Shown here one piece after another: positions 38,801 through 46,953 of a DNA stretch of 64,000 nt. Source of the DNA: CAWABB01 sp963780165 (GTDB lineage: Bacteria > Bacteroidota > Ignavibacteria > UBA10030 > UBA6906); contig CAWABB010000001.1 in assembly GCA_963780165.1 (NCBI GenBank), positions 2,108,001 to 2,172,000 of the forward strand, given 5' to 3'. The position numbers and the translations under genes are program-made. How positions within the stretch are numbered: position 1 is the first letter of the stretch; each line of letters starts with the position of its first letter. Under the pieces are notes generated by a model, which ran no database searches, had not been told where the DNA came from, and saw only the letters and a list, made by a program, of their open reading frames with translations.

Positions 38801-39847
38801 CTAGTACCCGTCGCCCTCGGCAGGGACCACGACCTTCCCGCGGAACGAGCGGAACAGGAAAATGAAATACCCGGACGCCATAAGAATCCCGATCGTCCAC
38901 CACACGAGGCCCACCGACAGGCCGTACTCCTGCGTGATCGTAGTATAGACGGTGAGGTTTCGCGCCGGCTCCCCGGACGACGGAAGGACGTTCGGAAAGA
39001 GTCCGAAGGCGGTCGCTCCAAGCATACCTGCGATGAAGAGTGCGGAGCTCAGGAACGCGCGCACGTCATTTCCCTTCAGGTTGAACAGGAGCGATCCGGC
39101 GATGCCCGTGAGTCCAAGCGCGGGGAAGATCCATCCCCAGGGGTGCGTTGCGTAGTTGGCCCAGATCTGCGGCCGGATTGCGTTCACCGACATCAGCGCG
39201 GCGATCGATGTCAGGAGCATGCCCCACCAGGCGGCGCGCGCTGCGGCCCGGGCGCGTGTCTGCAGATTGCCCCCGGTTTTCACCGCGATGAAGTTCGACC
39301 CGTGCACGGTGAGCGTCGAGAGGCCGACCAGCCCCATGATCACGGTGAACCAGTCGAGGATGCCCGCCTCCGGCTGCACCGTGAACGTCGTCCAGAGCGG
39401 CGCGAAGAAGTATCCGTCCGCCTGCAACGGCACGCCCCTGATCACGTTCCCCAGCGCGGCCCCGAAGAAGATCGAGAGAAGGAGGCTCCCCACGCTGAAG
39501 ACGACATCCCAGAAGGATTTCCAGAGCGGATGATGGAGCTGATGACGGAACTCGATCCCAAGCGCGCGCATGATAAGCAGCCATAGCACGATCATGAGCG
39601 GGAGATAGAACCCGCTGAAGCTCGAGGCATACAGGAGCGGGAACGCGAAATAGAGCGTTCCTCCAGCTGCGAGCAGCCAGACTTCGTTGCCGTCCCAGAC
39701 CGGACCGATCGCGTTCAAGATGGCCCTGCGCTCCGTGTCGGTCTTCGCGGCAAACAAGTGAATGATGCCCGCGCCGAGATCGAATCCATCGAGAATCACG
39801 TATATCGTGATCATGAATGCGACGATGCTGAACCAGAGGATCTCCAT
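38801..39847 (-). CDS. cydB: Cytochrome bd ubiquinol oxidase subunit II
   Basis: 348 residues with about nine helices. The N-terminal MITIYVILDGFDLGAGIIHL, NAIGPVWDGNEVWLLAAGGT, FPLLYASSFSGFYLPLM and LWLLIMRALGIEFRHQ are CydB signatures. It pairs with CydA to form the high-affinity quinol oxidase used at low oxygen and tolerant of sulfide. It follows cydA by 9 nt. No CydX-like small subunit was recognised in the following 230 bp. Confidence 0.96.
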   Translation of the reverse strand: MEILWFSIVAFMITIYVILDGFDLGAGIIHLFAAKTDTERRAILNAIGPVWDGNEVWLLAAGGTLYFAFPLLYASSFSGFYLPLMIVLWLLIMRALGIEFRHQLHHPLWKSFWDVVFSVGSLLLSIFFGAALGNVIRGVPLQADGYFFAPLWTTFTVQPEAGILDWFTVIMGLVGLSTLTVHGSNFIAVKTGGNLQTRARAAARAAWWGMLLTSIAALMSVNAIRPQIWANYATHPWGWIFPALGLTGIAGSLLFNLKGNDVRAFLSSALFIAGMLGATAFGLFPNVLPSSGEPARNLTVYTTITQEYGLSVGLVWWTIGILMASGYFIFLFRSFRGKVVVPAEGDGY

Positions 39848-39856
39848 GGCCGTCTC

Positions 39857-41200
39857 CTATGGGTGGACCGTTGACGTGCCGGCGTCGTCCGGGCCCTTGC
39901 CGACAAGGCGGACGACGAGAAACAGGAAGAGGACGCCGATGAGAAAGTAGATCCCCATAAATCCGAGCAGCGTGAACAGCCCGTTGCCGGCCGAGACCAT
40001 GGTGGAGGTGCCGTCTGCGGTACGCAGGAGGCTGTACACGAGCCAGGGCTGTCGTCCGAGCTCGGCAGTCATCCAGCCGGCCGTGTTCGCGATAAACGGG
40101 AAGGGGAACGCCAGCATCAGGATCCAGAGCAGCGGACGGGTGCTGAAGAGCTTTCTTCGCCAGAGCAGAAAGACGCTCAGTGCGGTGACGGCGATGAATA
40201 TGGTCCCGAGGCCGACCATGATATGATAGCTATAATAGAGAAGCGGGATGTTGTCAGGCCAGTCCTCCCGTGGAAACGCATCCAGTCCTTTGACCTCCGC
40301 ATGCCAGCGGTTGTAGGTCAGGAAGCTGAGCATGTTGGGGATGTGGATGGGGTTGTCGAGTCGCATGCGCTCCATGTCCGGCTGGCCGATGATCACCAGC
40401 GGGGCGCCCTCCTCTGTCCGGAACAGCCCTTCCATTGCCGCGAGTGTGACGGGCTGATGCAGGGCGACGTTCTTTCCGCTCATGTCGCCTGTCGGCATGG
40501 CCACCAGCACCGACGCGATGAGGCCCGCGATCACTCCTGTCCGAACGTACAGCGCGCCCGCCTCGGTGTTGCGCTTCGCAAGGAGGTAGTAGGCGCCGAC
40601 AGCGGCCATCACGAAGGAGGCGGTGACTACCGAGCCGGCCATCGTGTGCGCGTACTGCCAGAGAATCCAGGGGTTGAGCAGCAATCCCCAGACGCTGGCG
40701 AGATGCACGCTCCCGTCAGCACCCATCGTGTACGCCACGGGGTGCTGCATCCACGCGTTCGTCGCGACGATGAAGTACGCCGAGAGCCACGAGCCGATGA
40801 ACACCATGACAGCAGCGAAGAAATGACCTGCCTGCCCCAGCTTCTTCTCCCCAAAAACGAAGAGTCCGAGAAAGCTTGACTCGAGGAAGAAGGCGAACGT
40901 TCCCTCCATCGCGAGGGTCTGGCCGATCACGCCGCCCGCGAATGTCGAGAACCTGGCCCAGTTCGTTCCGAATTGAAACTCCATCGGGATGCCAGTGACG
41001 ACCCCCATCGCGAAATTGATGGCGAAGAGTTTCGCCCAAAACTTCGCGCTCCGGTTCAGGAACTCGTCGCGCCGCTTGATCGCGAGCCCCTTGAGGATCA
41101 CGATCAGCAGGGCGAGCCCCATCGTGAGCTGGGGGAAGATGTAGTGGAAGGCCGCAGTGAAGCCGAAGTGCAGCCGGTGTATCAACAGGGCATCATCCAT
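39857..41200 (-). CDS. cydA: Cytochrome bd ubiquinol oxidase subunit I
   Basis: 447 residues. The N-terminal LLIHRLHFGFTAAFHYIFPQ carries the heme b595/d histidine. AINFAMGVVTGIPMEFQFGT, MEGTFAFFLESSFLGLF and FIGSWLSAYFIVATNAWMQH follow. The Q-loop is of the short type (about 447 residues in total against more than 510 for the long form), with GRQPW near the C-terminal side. It lies 66 nt after the membrane-NTPase fusion gene. No separate promoter was found, so it may be cotranscribed with the psr operon. Confidence 0.96.
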   Translation of the reverse strand: MDDALLIHRLHFGFTAAFHYIFPQLTMGLALLIVILKGLAIKRRDEFLNRSAKFWAKLFAINFAMGVVTGIPMEFQFGTNWARFSTFAGGVIGQTLAMEGTFAFFLESSFLGLFVFGEKKLGQAGHFFAAVMVFIGSWLSAYFIVATNAWMQHPVAYTMGADGSVHLASVWGLLLNPWILWQYAHTMAGSVVTASFVMAAVGAYYLLAKRNTEAGALYVRTGVIAGLIASVLVAMPTGDMSGKNVALHQPVTLAAMEGLFRTEEGAPLVIIGQPDMERMRLDNPIHIPNMLSFLTYNRWHAEVKGLDAFPREDWPDNIPLLYYSYHIMVGLGTIFIAVTALSVFLLWRRKLFSTRPLLWILMLAFPFPFIANTAGWMTAELGRQPWLVYSLLRTADGTSTMVSAGNGLFTLLGFMGIYFLIGVLFLFLVVRLVGKGPDDAGTSTVHP

Positions 41201-41266
41201 GGCGTGTGTTCGCTGTCGTGCGCTGCTGGGAGGGAAGGTGGTGCAACGGGGCGCAGGGGCCCCGGG

Positions 41267-43027
41267 TCAACGGGCTACGCCTTTAAGGTAGCCATTGCGG
41301 CCTTGAGAGTAAAGCGCGCGGTCGGTGAGTGCCATGCGCAGATCGGTCCAGATGGTCCGTGCGTCGAGGACGGAGGCGTCCCAGATCTCCACCGGCTCGA
41401 GGTTCCAGCGAGAGCAGAGCTCATTGACAAGCGACGGCCGCACGACGAGGATCAGCGGATATGTGCGTGTGGCGATGAGCGGCAGGAGGACCGGCGTCCA
41501 CCCCTGGCCCTGCAGTTCCAGCGGACCCACTTCGTCGACGATGACCAGTGCAGACGTGCGAGCGCGGGCCCTGTCGAGTTCGGCGCGGCCCGCGTGAATG
41601 GCGTCAGTGAAGAACGTGAACGGTCCGGTACGCGTGGTGCCCGCCGTCGGGACGCCGTCCGTGCTGCCCCTTCGCGCGAGCGGGATCCGTGTGCCGTCGC
41701 TCAGCATATGCAGGTCGTATCCCAACCGGTCACCCTTGTTCCACACGGCCGGCGAGAGGAATCCGCGCGGCTCGATCGCGTCCGATCGAAGGAGTCGCAC
41801 AACCTCCTCGAGCTTCGTCGTTTTGCCGGTGCCCCGGGCTCCGGAGAGGATGAACACGGGTGCGGGCGAGGCTTCCAGCCTCTCGGCTTCGTCGATCCAC
41901 GCGACCGTGGCGGCGAGCGAGCGCGAGAAGGCCCGGACCGGGTGAAGGAGGACCTGGCGTTCGTTTCCGAACAGGCGCAGGATGCCGGGGAGCGCGCCCG
42001 CGGCGATGCTCAATGCGTCGGCCGCTCCCCCGAGGTCTTTTGCGAGAACCCACACCAGAACAGCGGGGTTGCGGAGTTCGACGCTGATGCTCGAGAAAGC
42101 GACGATCACCAGGATCCCTCTCACCAGCATTTGACCGCCGGCATAGAGGCCGTCAACCAGGCTCTTGCCGGGAGCGAGCATCCCGAGGACCACCGCTGCG
42201 AGAACGGCAATGATCGCGAACTCCAGCCAGAGGCGCGGCCTGGTAAATCTCTGCGCGACCCGGCGGTACTGAAGGAGTGAGAATGCAGCGTATGCCGCCG
42301 CGGGAATTGCCGCCGCCCAGAGCGGGGTCGTTGCCACAAGCGTCAGGCCGAGAACGAGGGCAACGAAGTGAAATGCCAGGAGAGGAAGTGAGTATGTCTG
42401 CCCATCCGACGGGGCATCGAATGTGAACGAGGACTGTGTGGCGTCGATGGGAAGCGGATCGGCTGCGGTTCGTCTCGCAAGCGAAGCCATGCGCAATCCG
42501 GCGGCGGCGGCGATCACGCCGCACATGGCCGCGGCTGCAACAAACAGCAGGATCAGGTCGACGGAACCGACTCCCCTGATGCCAAGCGCGGAGGCCGCGA
42601 ATTCATACAGACCGATGTAGATGTTTGCGGCGTCGGCACCATAGGTGACGAGCAATCCCCCGATCTTTTGGAGGATGGGGGTGGCCGTCGCAAGCCCTCC
42701 CGCCAGCAACAGCCCCGGGACGGTGCGGCGCGTCAGCCGGGTGACGCCCTCCACGATCGAGGCTTCGAGCATGATCCCGACCATCGGGCCGATGATGACC
42801 GCGCCGGGAGAGACCGACTTCATGAGCGCACAAACGACACCGGCGCGCAGGGCGACTCCCGGCTCACCCCTGAGCCTGAGTCCCGCGACAAGGATCGAAA
42901 CACCAATTGCCGCGAGCACCGTGCCGGCGAGCGGCACACGCAGGCTATGCAGCAAATTTCCGAGCACGATCTCGCTCCCCGCCCACAGGCTTCCGAAGAC
43001 TGCGGCCTTCTTCCAGGCGGAGGTCAT
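41267..43027 (-). CDS. Membrane permease-like protein fused to a THEP1-type NTPase
   Basis: 586 residues in three parts. Residues 1-185: five to six helices resembling the substrate-binding S subunit of ECF importers. Residues 215-375: further helices and an amphipathic stretch (PAVLVWVLAKDLGGAADALS, ALPGILRLFGNERQVLLHPV) resembling an EcfT coupling subunit. Residues 390-586: a P-loop NTPase with Walker A FILSGARGTGKTTK (393-406) and Walker B ALVIVDEVGPLEL (493-505), the DEIG-type form of THEP1/PF03266 nucleotide phosphatases, not of ABC ATPases. The start codon overlaps the mobA stop by 4 nt, so it is translated with the Mo-cofactor gene. Parsing into S- and T-like parts is my inference; the NTPase assignment is firm. 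Confidence 0.75.
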   Translation of the reverse strand: MTSAWKKAAVFGSLWAGSEIVLGNLLHSLRVPLAGTVLAAIGVSILVAGLRLRGEPGVALRAGVVCALMKSVSPGAVIIGPMVGIMLEASIVEGVTRLTRRTVPGLLLAGGLATATPILQKIGGLLVTYGADAANIYIGLYEFAASALGIRGVGSVDLILLFVAAAAMCGVIAAAAGLRMASLARRTAADPLPIDATQSSFTFDAPSDGQTYSLPLLAFHFVALVLGLTLVATTPLWAAAIPAAAYAAFSLLQYRRVAQRFTRPRLWLEFAIIAVLAAVVLGMLAPGKSLVDGLYAGGQMLVRGILVIVAFSSISVELRNPAVLVWVLAKDLGGAADALSIAAGALPGILRLFGNERQVLLHPVRAFSRSLAATVAWIDEAERLEASPAPVFILSGARGTGKTTKLEEVVRLLRSDAIEPRGFLSPAVWNKGDRLGYDLHMLSDGTRIPLARRGSTDGVPTAGTTRTGPFTFFTDAIHAGRAELDRARARTSALVIVDEVGPLELQGQGWTPVLLPLIATRTYPLILVVRPSLVNELCSRWNLEPVEIWDASVLDARTIWTDLRMALTDRALYSQGRNGYLKGVAR

Positions 43028-43599
43028 CGGGCGGCTTCCGCTGCCCGCAAGGTCGCGGGATCGTTGACGTTTGTCAGCAGATTGGGGCGATAGAAGGAAA
43101 GGTCTGGCGTGATCGGGACGCGCTGCGCGCTGACCGCGTCGAGCAATGCCGCCATCGAGAGGCGATCGTCGGCGATGAGTTGCTCAATCACGGGGAGGCA
43201 GCGCTTGTCGTACACAGCGCACAACGGGTGGATGCGCCCGTCGATCTCCGCCACCCGTGCAGCAGCGCGCGACGGGCAGGTGGCCAGATAGTGCAGGAGC
43301 GGCGTTGAAACGAGCGGGGTGTCGCAGGCCAGCAGAAGCGTTGCCTCCGTCCTGCTTGCGGTTAAGGCTGCGTGAAGTCCGCCGAGCGGGCCGCGGCCTT
43401 TGTGAACGTCTGCGACAGTCTTCAGTCCCAGCGCGAGGTACGGCGGGCCCTCGTCGGCCACCACGAAGAGCTCAGCAGCCACAGGGCGCGCGGCATCGGC
43501 GACCGCGCTGATCATGGGGTGTCCGCGGAACGAGAGCAGAGCCTTGTTCTCGCCCATGCGTGAGCTCGTGCCACCGGCCAGAATTGCCGCGGTCAGCAT
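43024..43599 (-). CDS. mobA: Molybdenum cofactor guanylyltransferase
   Basis: 191 residues. AILAGGTSSRMGENKALLSF is the nucleotide-binding signature (Gly-rich loop, RMG, Lys), followed by VVADEGPPYL, DVHKGRGPLGGLHAAL and LLACDTPLVSTPLLHYLA with the metal Asp. It attaches GMP to molybdopterin to form MGD, the form used by PsrA-type enzymes of the DMSO reductase family. It sits in the same operon as the molybdoenzyme genes. Its ribosome binding site (AAGGAAGG region) lies inside the Lys-rich tail of the upstream gene, overlapping it by 7 nt. Confidence 0.95.
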   Translation of the reverse strand: MLTAAILAGGTSSRMGENKALLSFRGHPMISAVADAARPVAAELFVVADEGPPYLALGLKTVADVHKGRGPLGGLHAALTASRTEATLLLACDTPLVSTPLLHYLATCPSRAAARVAEIDGRIHPLCAVYDKRCLPVIEQLIADDRLSMAALLDAVSAQRVPITPDLSFYRPNLLTNVNDPATLRAAEAAR

Positions 43600-44252
43600 C
43601 CTTCCTTTTTCTTCTTCTTTGGGGCCGGCGCAGCAGGTGGCGCAGCGGATGTCGGCATCTTTGCCATGGGGAGCGCGGGCGCCACCGCAGGCTGTCGTGC
43701 GCTGGCTACGCCCTGCGGCTGGCCACCGAAGAATCTACTGACTTCCGCCATCTTTGCAAACGTCACACGCTGGGCCGGCGTAGCGTCGGCGATGAGGGAG
43801 GGGAAGAGCACCGAATCCTTCCACTCCTGCAATCCGCCCCGGAGGATGTACACGCCGGCGTACTCCTTCGCGCGCAGCAGAAACCACGCCTGCGCCGAAT
43901 GGATCCCGCCTTCAGAATAGAGTACGATCTTCTCGTTCCGCAGGAGTCCGTGGTCGGCGAGTCCGGTGATCGGGACGTTTTCCGCTCCGGGGATGTGGTA
44001 TTGCTCGAAGTCCGCCGGAGTACGCAGATCGATGAGCCTGTAGTCCGCCCGCCCCTGGATGATCCAGTCCGCAAGCTCCTCGGGCGAGACGTGGTCGACT
44101 TCCCGCTGGACGATCTCGGCCAGCTCGGCGGTATCGATGGTCGCCGTGGCCCGGTCGTACGGATTCCCAATGAAGAGTCCTACGATACCCAGGATCACCA
44201 GTAGCAGGCCGAGTTTCGCGTTCGTCGAGAGTGTCGCGATCGAGAGCTTCAT
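43593..44252 (-). CDS. Membrane-anchored rhodanese-homology protein lacking the catalytic Cys
   Basis: 219 residues from the ATG at 44252, which forms an ATGA overlap with the upstream yeeE stop. One helix (KLGLLLVILGIVGLFIG, about 13-29) is followed by a rhodanese fold: YRLIDLRTPADFEQYHIPGA and the loop IVLYSEGGIHSAQAWFLLRA. Where an active rhodanese has Cys (as in YCRxxxRS), this has Ser-Glu-Gly, so sulfur transfer by the usual mechanism is not expected. The C terminus is a Pro/Ala linker plus a run of five Lys and a final EGC. Possibly a sulfur-binding or docking partner of the adjacent transport proteins. Confidence 0.85.
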   Translation of the reverse strand: MKLSIATLSTNAKLGLLLVILGIVGLFIGNPYDRATATIDTAELAEIVQREVDHVSPEELADWIIQGRADYRLIDLRTPADFEQYHIPGAENVPITGLADHGLLRNEKIVLYSEGGIHSAQAWFLLRAKEYAGVYILRGGLQEWKDSVLFPSLIADATPAQRVTFAKMAEVSRFFGGQPQGVASARQPAVAPALPMAKMPTSAAPPAAPAPKKKKKEGC

Positions 44253-44857
44253 GCCCGCGCCCCCTTCTTTGAGGCCATCCACTTCTCAACCCGTGTTGCT
44301 CCGGCAAACCCTCCGACCGCCATCAGGATGACGGCGAAGACCAGAAGGCCGTACGACATGTGAAACTGCTGGGGGAGCGTGACGCTGCCCATCGCGGTCG
44401 CATAGTAGAAGTCGCCCACGAACGAATAGGCTTCGGCGAACAGGAAGCTTCCCGCCAGAACGCCGCCGAGATACGTCATGCCATCGTATTTGCCGGTGGC
44501 TGCCGCCACGCAGGAAGTTCCCGGGCAATAGCCGCCGATCACGAATCCGACGCCTAGAATCAGTCCACCCACGACCTGCGGTACGAGATAGGTCGGCGTA
44601 AGATAGACAAGCGAGAGGTCGACGATCCCGAGCGCGGAGAGGAAGAACAGACCCACCATTGCGGTCACGATGGCGGTGAACATAACCTTGAACACGGTCA
44701 TGTCGGTGAAGTAGAACTGCGCGGCCAGCTTGCGTGCGCTCCCGAATCCAGCCCGCTCGAGGGCAAAGCCGAATCCGATGCCGAGCACAAAGGCGATGAC
44801 AAGACTGACGTTGTCGCCGAAGAGGCCGTACTTATAGAAGGGTGCGATCATTGCCAT
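44249..44857 (-). CDS. YeeE/YedE family sulfur transport protein (second half-size copy)
   Basis: 202 residues, five to six helices. Start ATG at 44857 has GAGGAG just upstream; an ATG two codons further (44851) forms an ATGA overlap with the previous gene and may be the true start. The conserved Cys-containing loop is VIGGYCPGTSCVAAATGKYD, with a second family block at GFGFALERAGFGSARKL. YeeE/TsuA of E. coli and related bacteria imports thiosulfate through a Cys relay. Here the family is split over two adjacent genes that would form a heterodimer. Confidence 0.9.
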   Translation of the reverse strand: MAMIAPFYKYGLFGDNVSLVIAFVLGIGFGFALERAGFGSARKLAAQFYFTDMTVFKVMFTAIVTAMVGLFFLSALGIVDLSLVYLTPTYLVPQVVGGLILGVGFVIGGYCPGTSCVAAATGKYDGMTYLGGVLAGSFLFAEAYSFVGDFYYATAMGSVTLPQQFHMSYGLLVFAVILMAVGGFAGATRVEKWMASKKGARA

Positions 44858-45387
44858 TGTCTCCTCATGAACCACGCGAAGGCGTATCCACCGGCAAAGA
44901 CGCACATCATGAAGGCCCAGCTGCCGACATTCAGCAGTGCGCCGCCGGTGAGCGCCTGTCCGCTCGTGCATCCTCGCGCCAGTCTGGCGCCGATCCCCAT
45001 CAATCCGCCGCCGACGAACGCGTAGATGAGTCTTCCCGTGTCGTTGATGCGTGGACCGCGCTCGACGCCAGTCCGCACGCGGGCCGCGAGCGTGCCGGAG
45101 AGAAATCCTCCCACAACCACTCCAAGCACTTCGAACACTGTCCAGTCCATGAGGGGACTCGTGGTTCCATCCCCGAGGTACTCGGCGTAGTAAGGATTAG
45201 CCTGGGCGTGTGCCGGTGCGATGGCATTGACGCCGGCGGTGACAATCGCCGTGAAAGCGCTTGATGCGCCGAGTCCCCGCCCCATGATGACGAAGGCCGC
45301 GAGCAACACAAGCCCGAGCCCGATGCCGGCGAGGTAGGGGTTTGCGTACGGTTGAGGAGGTTTGATCGAATGTGGTGCAGTATTCAA
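44848..45387 (-). CDS. YeeE/YedE family sulfur transport protein (first half-size copy)
   Basis: 179 residues from a TTG at 45387 with CGGAG 8 nt upstream; an ATG at 45447 without ribosome binding site would add 20 residues. Helices are at YLAGIGLGLVLLAAFVIMG, WTVFEVLGVVVGGFLSGTLA, LIYAFVGGGLMGIGARLARG and WAFMMCVFAGGYAFAWF. The family Cys is in GARLARGCTSGQALTGGALL. With the following gene it should make a complete sulfur-compound (probably thiosulfate) channel feeding the psr system or cell sulfur metabolism. Confidence 0.88.
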   Translation of the reverse strand: MNTAPHSIKPPQPYANPYLAGIGLGLVLLAAFVIMGRGLGASSAFTAIVTAGVNAIAPAHAQANPYYAEYLGDGTTSPLMDWTVFEVLGVVVGGFLSGTLAARVRTGVERGPRINDTGRLIYAFVGGGLMGIGARLARGCTSGQALTGGALLNVGSWAFMMCVFAGGYAFAWFMRRQWQ

Positions 45388-45464
45388 TGTGCTGTCTCCG
45401 CGTGGTGAGATCCGATAGAACCGAACTCTGAATCCTGGCGTCCGCATGGAATGCGATCCGGCGC

Positions 45465-46409
45465 TCAGGGGATGATGCGCGTCCAGTGGCTCGCCTGTCC
45501 CGCGCTCACGATGACGAACCTGAGGAAGAGCCCTCCGGCAATGACGAACAACGGCGCGACAGGCGTGTGGCGGATTCGGTGACTGACCGCAAGCGATTGC
45601 AGGATGAGAGGCAGGACGATGCCCATCCCCACGACGAACACCCAGAACGCGGGGGCGAAGGGCCCGCTCAGCAGGAGCTCCGCCGATTCGATGTGCACCC
45701 GCGTCGACGTCACCAGTCCGATGATGAAAAGCCCGAGAATCAGCAGCTCAAGCGACAGGAAGCCGTTGTCCGCTTTCGCCAGCGTCTCCCGCTCCCAGGA
45801 GTTCTTCGCTACCATATGCACGAATGCGGCAGCGCTTGAAAGCCCCGAGACGAGAAACAGGAGGCCCAGGGTGGCGCTGTTCCACAGGGGCCGCGCGCCA
45901 AACGCGCTGAGGAGGATGCCGGTGTATGTGCCAAGTGCCACTCCGAGCCCCATATTCGCGATGGAAATGGTCCGGATGGCCGCCGGCCGGGAGCGCAGGG
46001 TTGACTGCCAGCGGATAAGGACAGGGACGAAGCGCACCAGCCAGGACGGCGGCGCCAGAAGCATGTTTGCAGTGAGAGCAGGATACACCAGGAGCAGGAT
46101 CCATGTCCCCCACGACATCGGGGATCCAGGCTGGAAGGTGGTATACATCCGCCAGACGTACCGCTTGTGCTCGAGGTCGAGGAAGAGCGCCAGCATGCCC
46201 AGCGACAGGAGAAGGATGCTGATGAGCGGAAGCTGGAGGCACGAGCATGAGGCTTCCCGATGCCGGCCCCGGTACAGGAAGTACCCCGAGATAATCATCA
46301 TACCCGCAACCATCCCGCCGAGGAAGAGATACACGGGCACCTCCCACCCCCAGATATGGAACGCCGGGTCGATCATCGGGTTGGCGCGTGTGGAGACAAG
46401 TTCTTTCAT
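45465..46409 (-). CDS. NrfD/PsrC-type membrane quinol subunit
   Basis: 314 residues with eight to nine helices, beginning WGWEVPVYLFLGGMVAGMMI and including LLSLGMLALFLDLEHKRYVW and SWGTWILLLVYPAL, all NrfD/PsrC blocks. It anchors the complex in the inner membrane and exchanges electrons with the (mena)quinone pool; no heme ligands are expected. It starts 2 nt after the 4Fe-4S subunit gene and completes the three-subunit PsrABC layout. Confidence 0.93.
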   Translation of the reverse strand: MKELVSTRANPMIDPAFHIWGWEVPVYLFLGGMVAGMMIISGYFLYRGRHREASCSCLQLPLISILLLSLGMLALFLDLEHKRYVWRMYTTFQPGSPMSWGTWILLLVYPALTANMLLAPPSWLVRFVPVLIRWQSTLRSRPAAIRTISIANMGLGVALGTYTGILLSAFGARPLWNSATLGLLFLVSGLSSAAAFVHMVAKNSWERETLAKADNGFLSLELLILGLFIIGLVTSTRVHIESAELLLSGPFAPAFWVFVVGMGIVLPLILQSLAVSHRIRHTPVAPLFVIAGGLFLRFVIVSAGQASHWTRIIP

Positions 46410-46411
46410 GG

Positions 46412-46951
46412 TCAGGTCAGATAGTAGATTTGTGGCTCAGTGCCGGCTTCCGGGATCAATGCGTGGTGCAGCCGGGAGTTCAGCAGACGGTTCACGATGC
46501 TGTTCGGGTCCTCGAAATCGCCGAAGTACATGCAGCGCGTCGGACACACAGACACGCAGGCTGGGTCGCGGCCGTGCTCCACCCGGTGGATGCAGAACGT
46601 GCACTTGTCCGCGTACCCCTCCGGATTGATGAAGCGCGCGTCGTACGGGCAGGCTGCGATGCATGCCTTGCAGCCGCTACACGTGTCGTGATGCACCAGC
46701 ACCACGCCCCCCCGCTCGTGGATATGGCTTGCGCCGCATGGACAGCACGGGACGCACGGCGGGTCGTCGCAGTGGTTGCAGCGCTCGCTCCGGATTTCCA
46801 TGTGAAGCGACGGCGACGTACCCGTGGTTTCGTACACGATCCAGTCGCGGTTATACCCTTCGGGGACGTTGTTCTCGGTCTTGCACGCGACGACGCAATC
46901 CATGCAGCCGACGCATTTCCTCGTGTCGATCACCATTCCGTAGCGCGCCAT
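46412..46951 (-). CDS. 4Fe-4S electron transfer subunit of Psr-type complex
   Basis: 179 residues from the ATG at 46951, with AGGAGG 7 nt upstream; a GTG six nt earlier overlaps the psrA stop as GTGA. Four Cys groups are visible: CVGCMDCVVAC (13-23), CNHCDDPPCVPCCPC, CSGCKACIAACPYDA and CTFCIHRV...ACVSVC, enough for four 4Fe-4S clusters, as in PsrB/PhsB/TtrB. It relays electrons between the NrfD subunit and the molybdenum subunit. No export signal, as usual for a partner carried by a TAT-exported catalytic subunit. Confidence 0.95.
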   Translation of the reverse strand: MARYGMVIDTRKCVGCMDCVVACKTENNVPEGYNRDWIVYETTGTSPSLHMEIRSERCNHCDDPPCVPCCPCGASHIHERGGVVLVHHDTCSGCKACIAACPYDARFINPEGYADKCTFCIHRVEHGRDPACVSVCPTRCMYFGDFEDPNSIVNRLLNSRLHHALIPEAGTEPQIYYLT

Positions 46952-46953
46952 GG

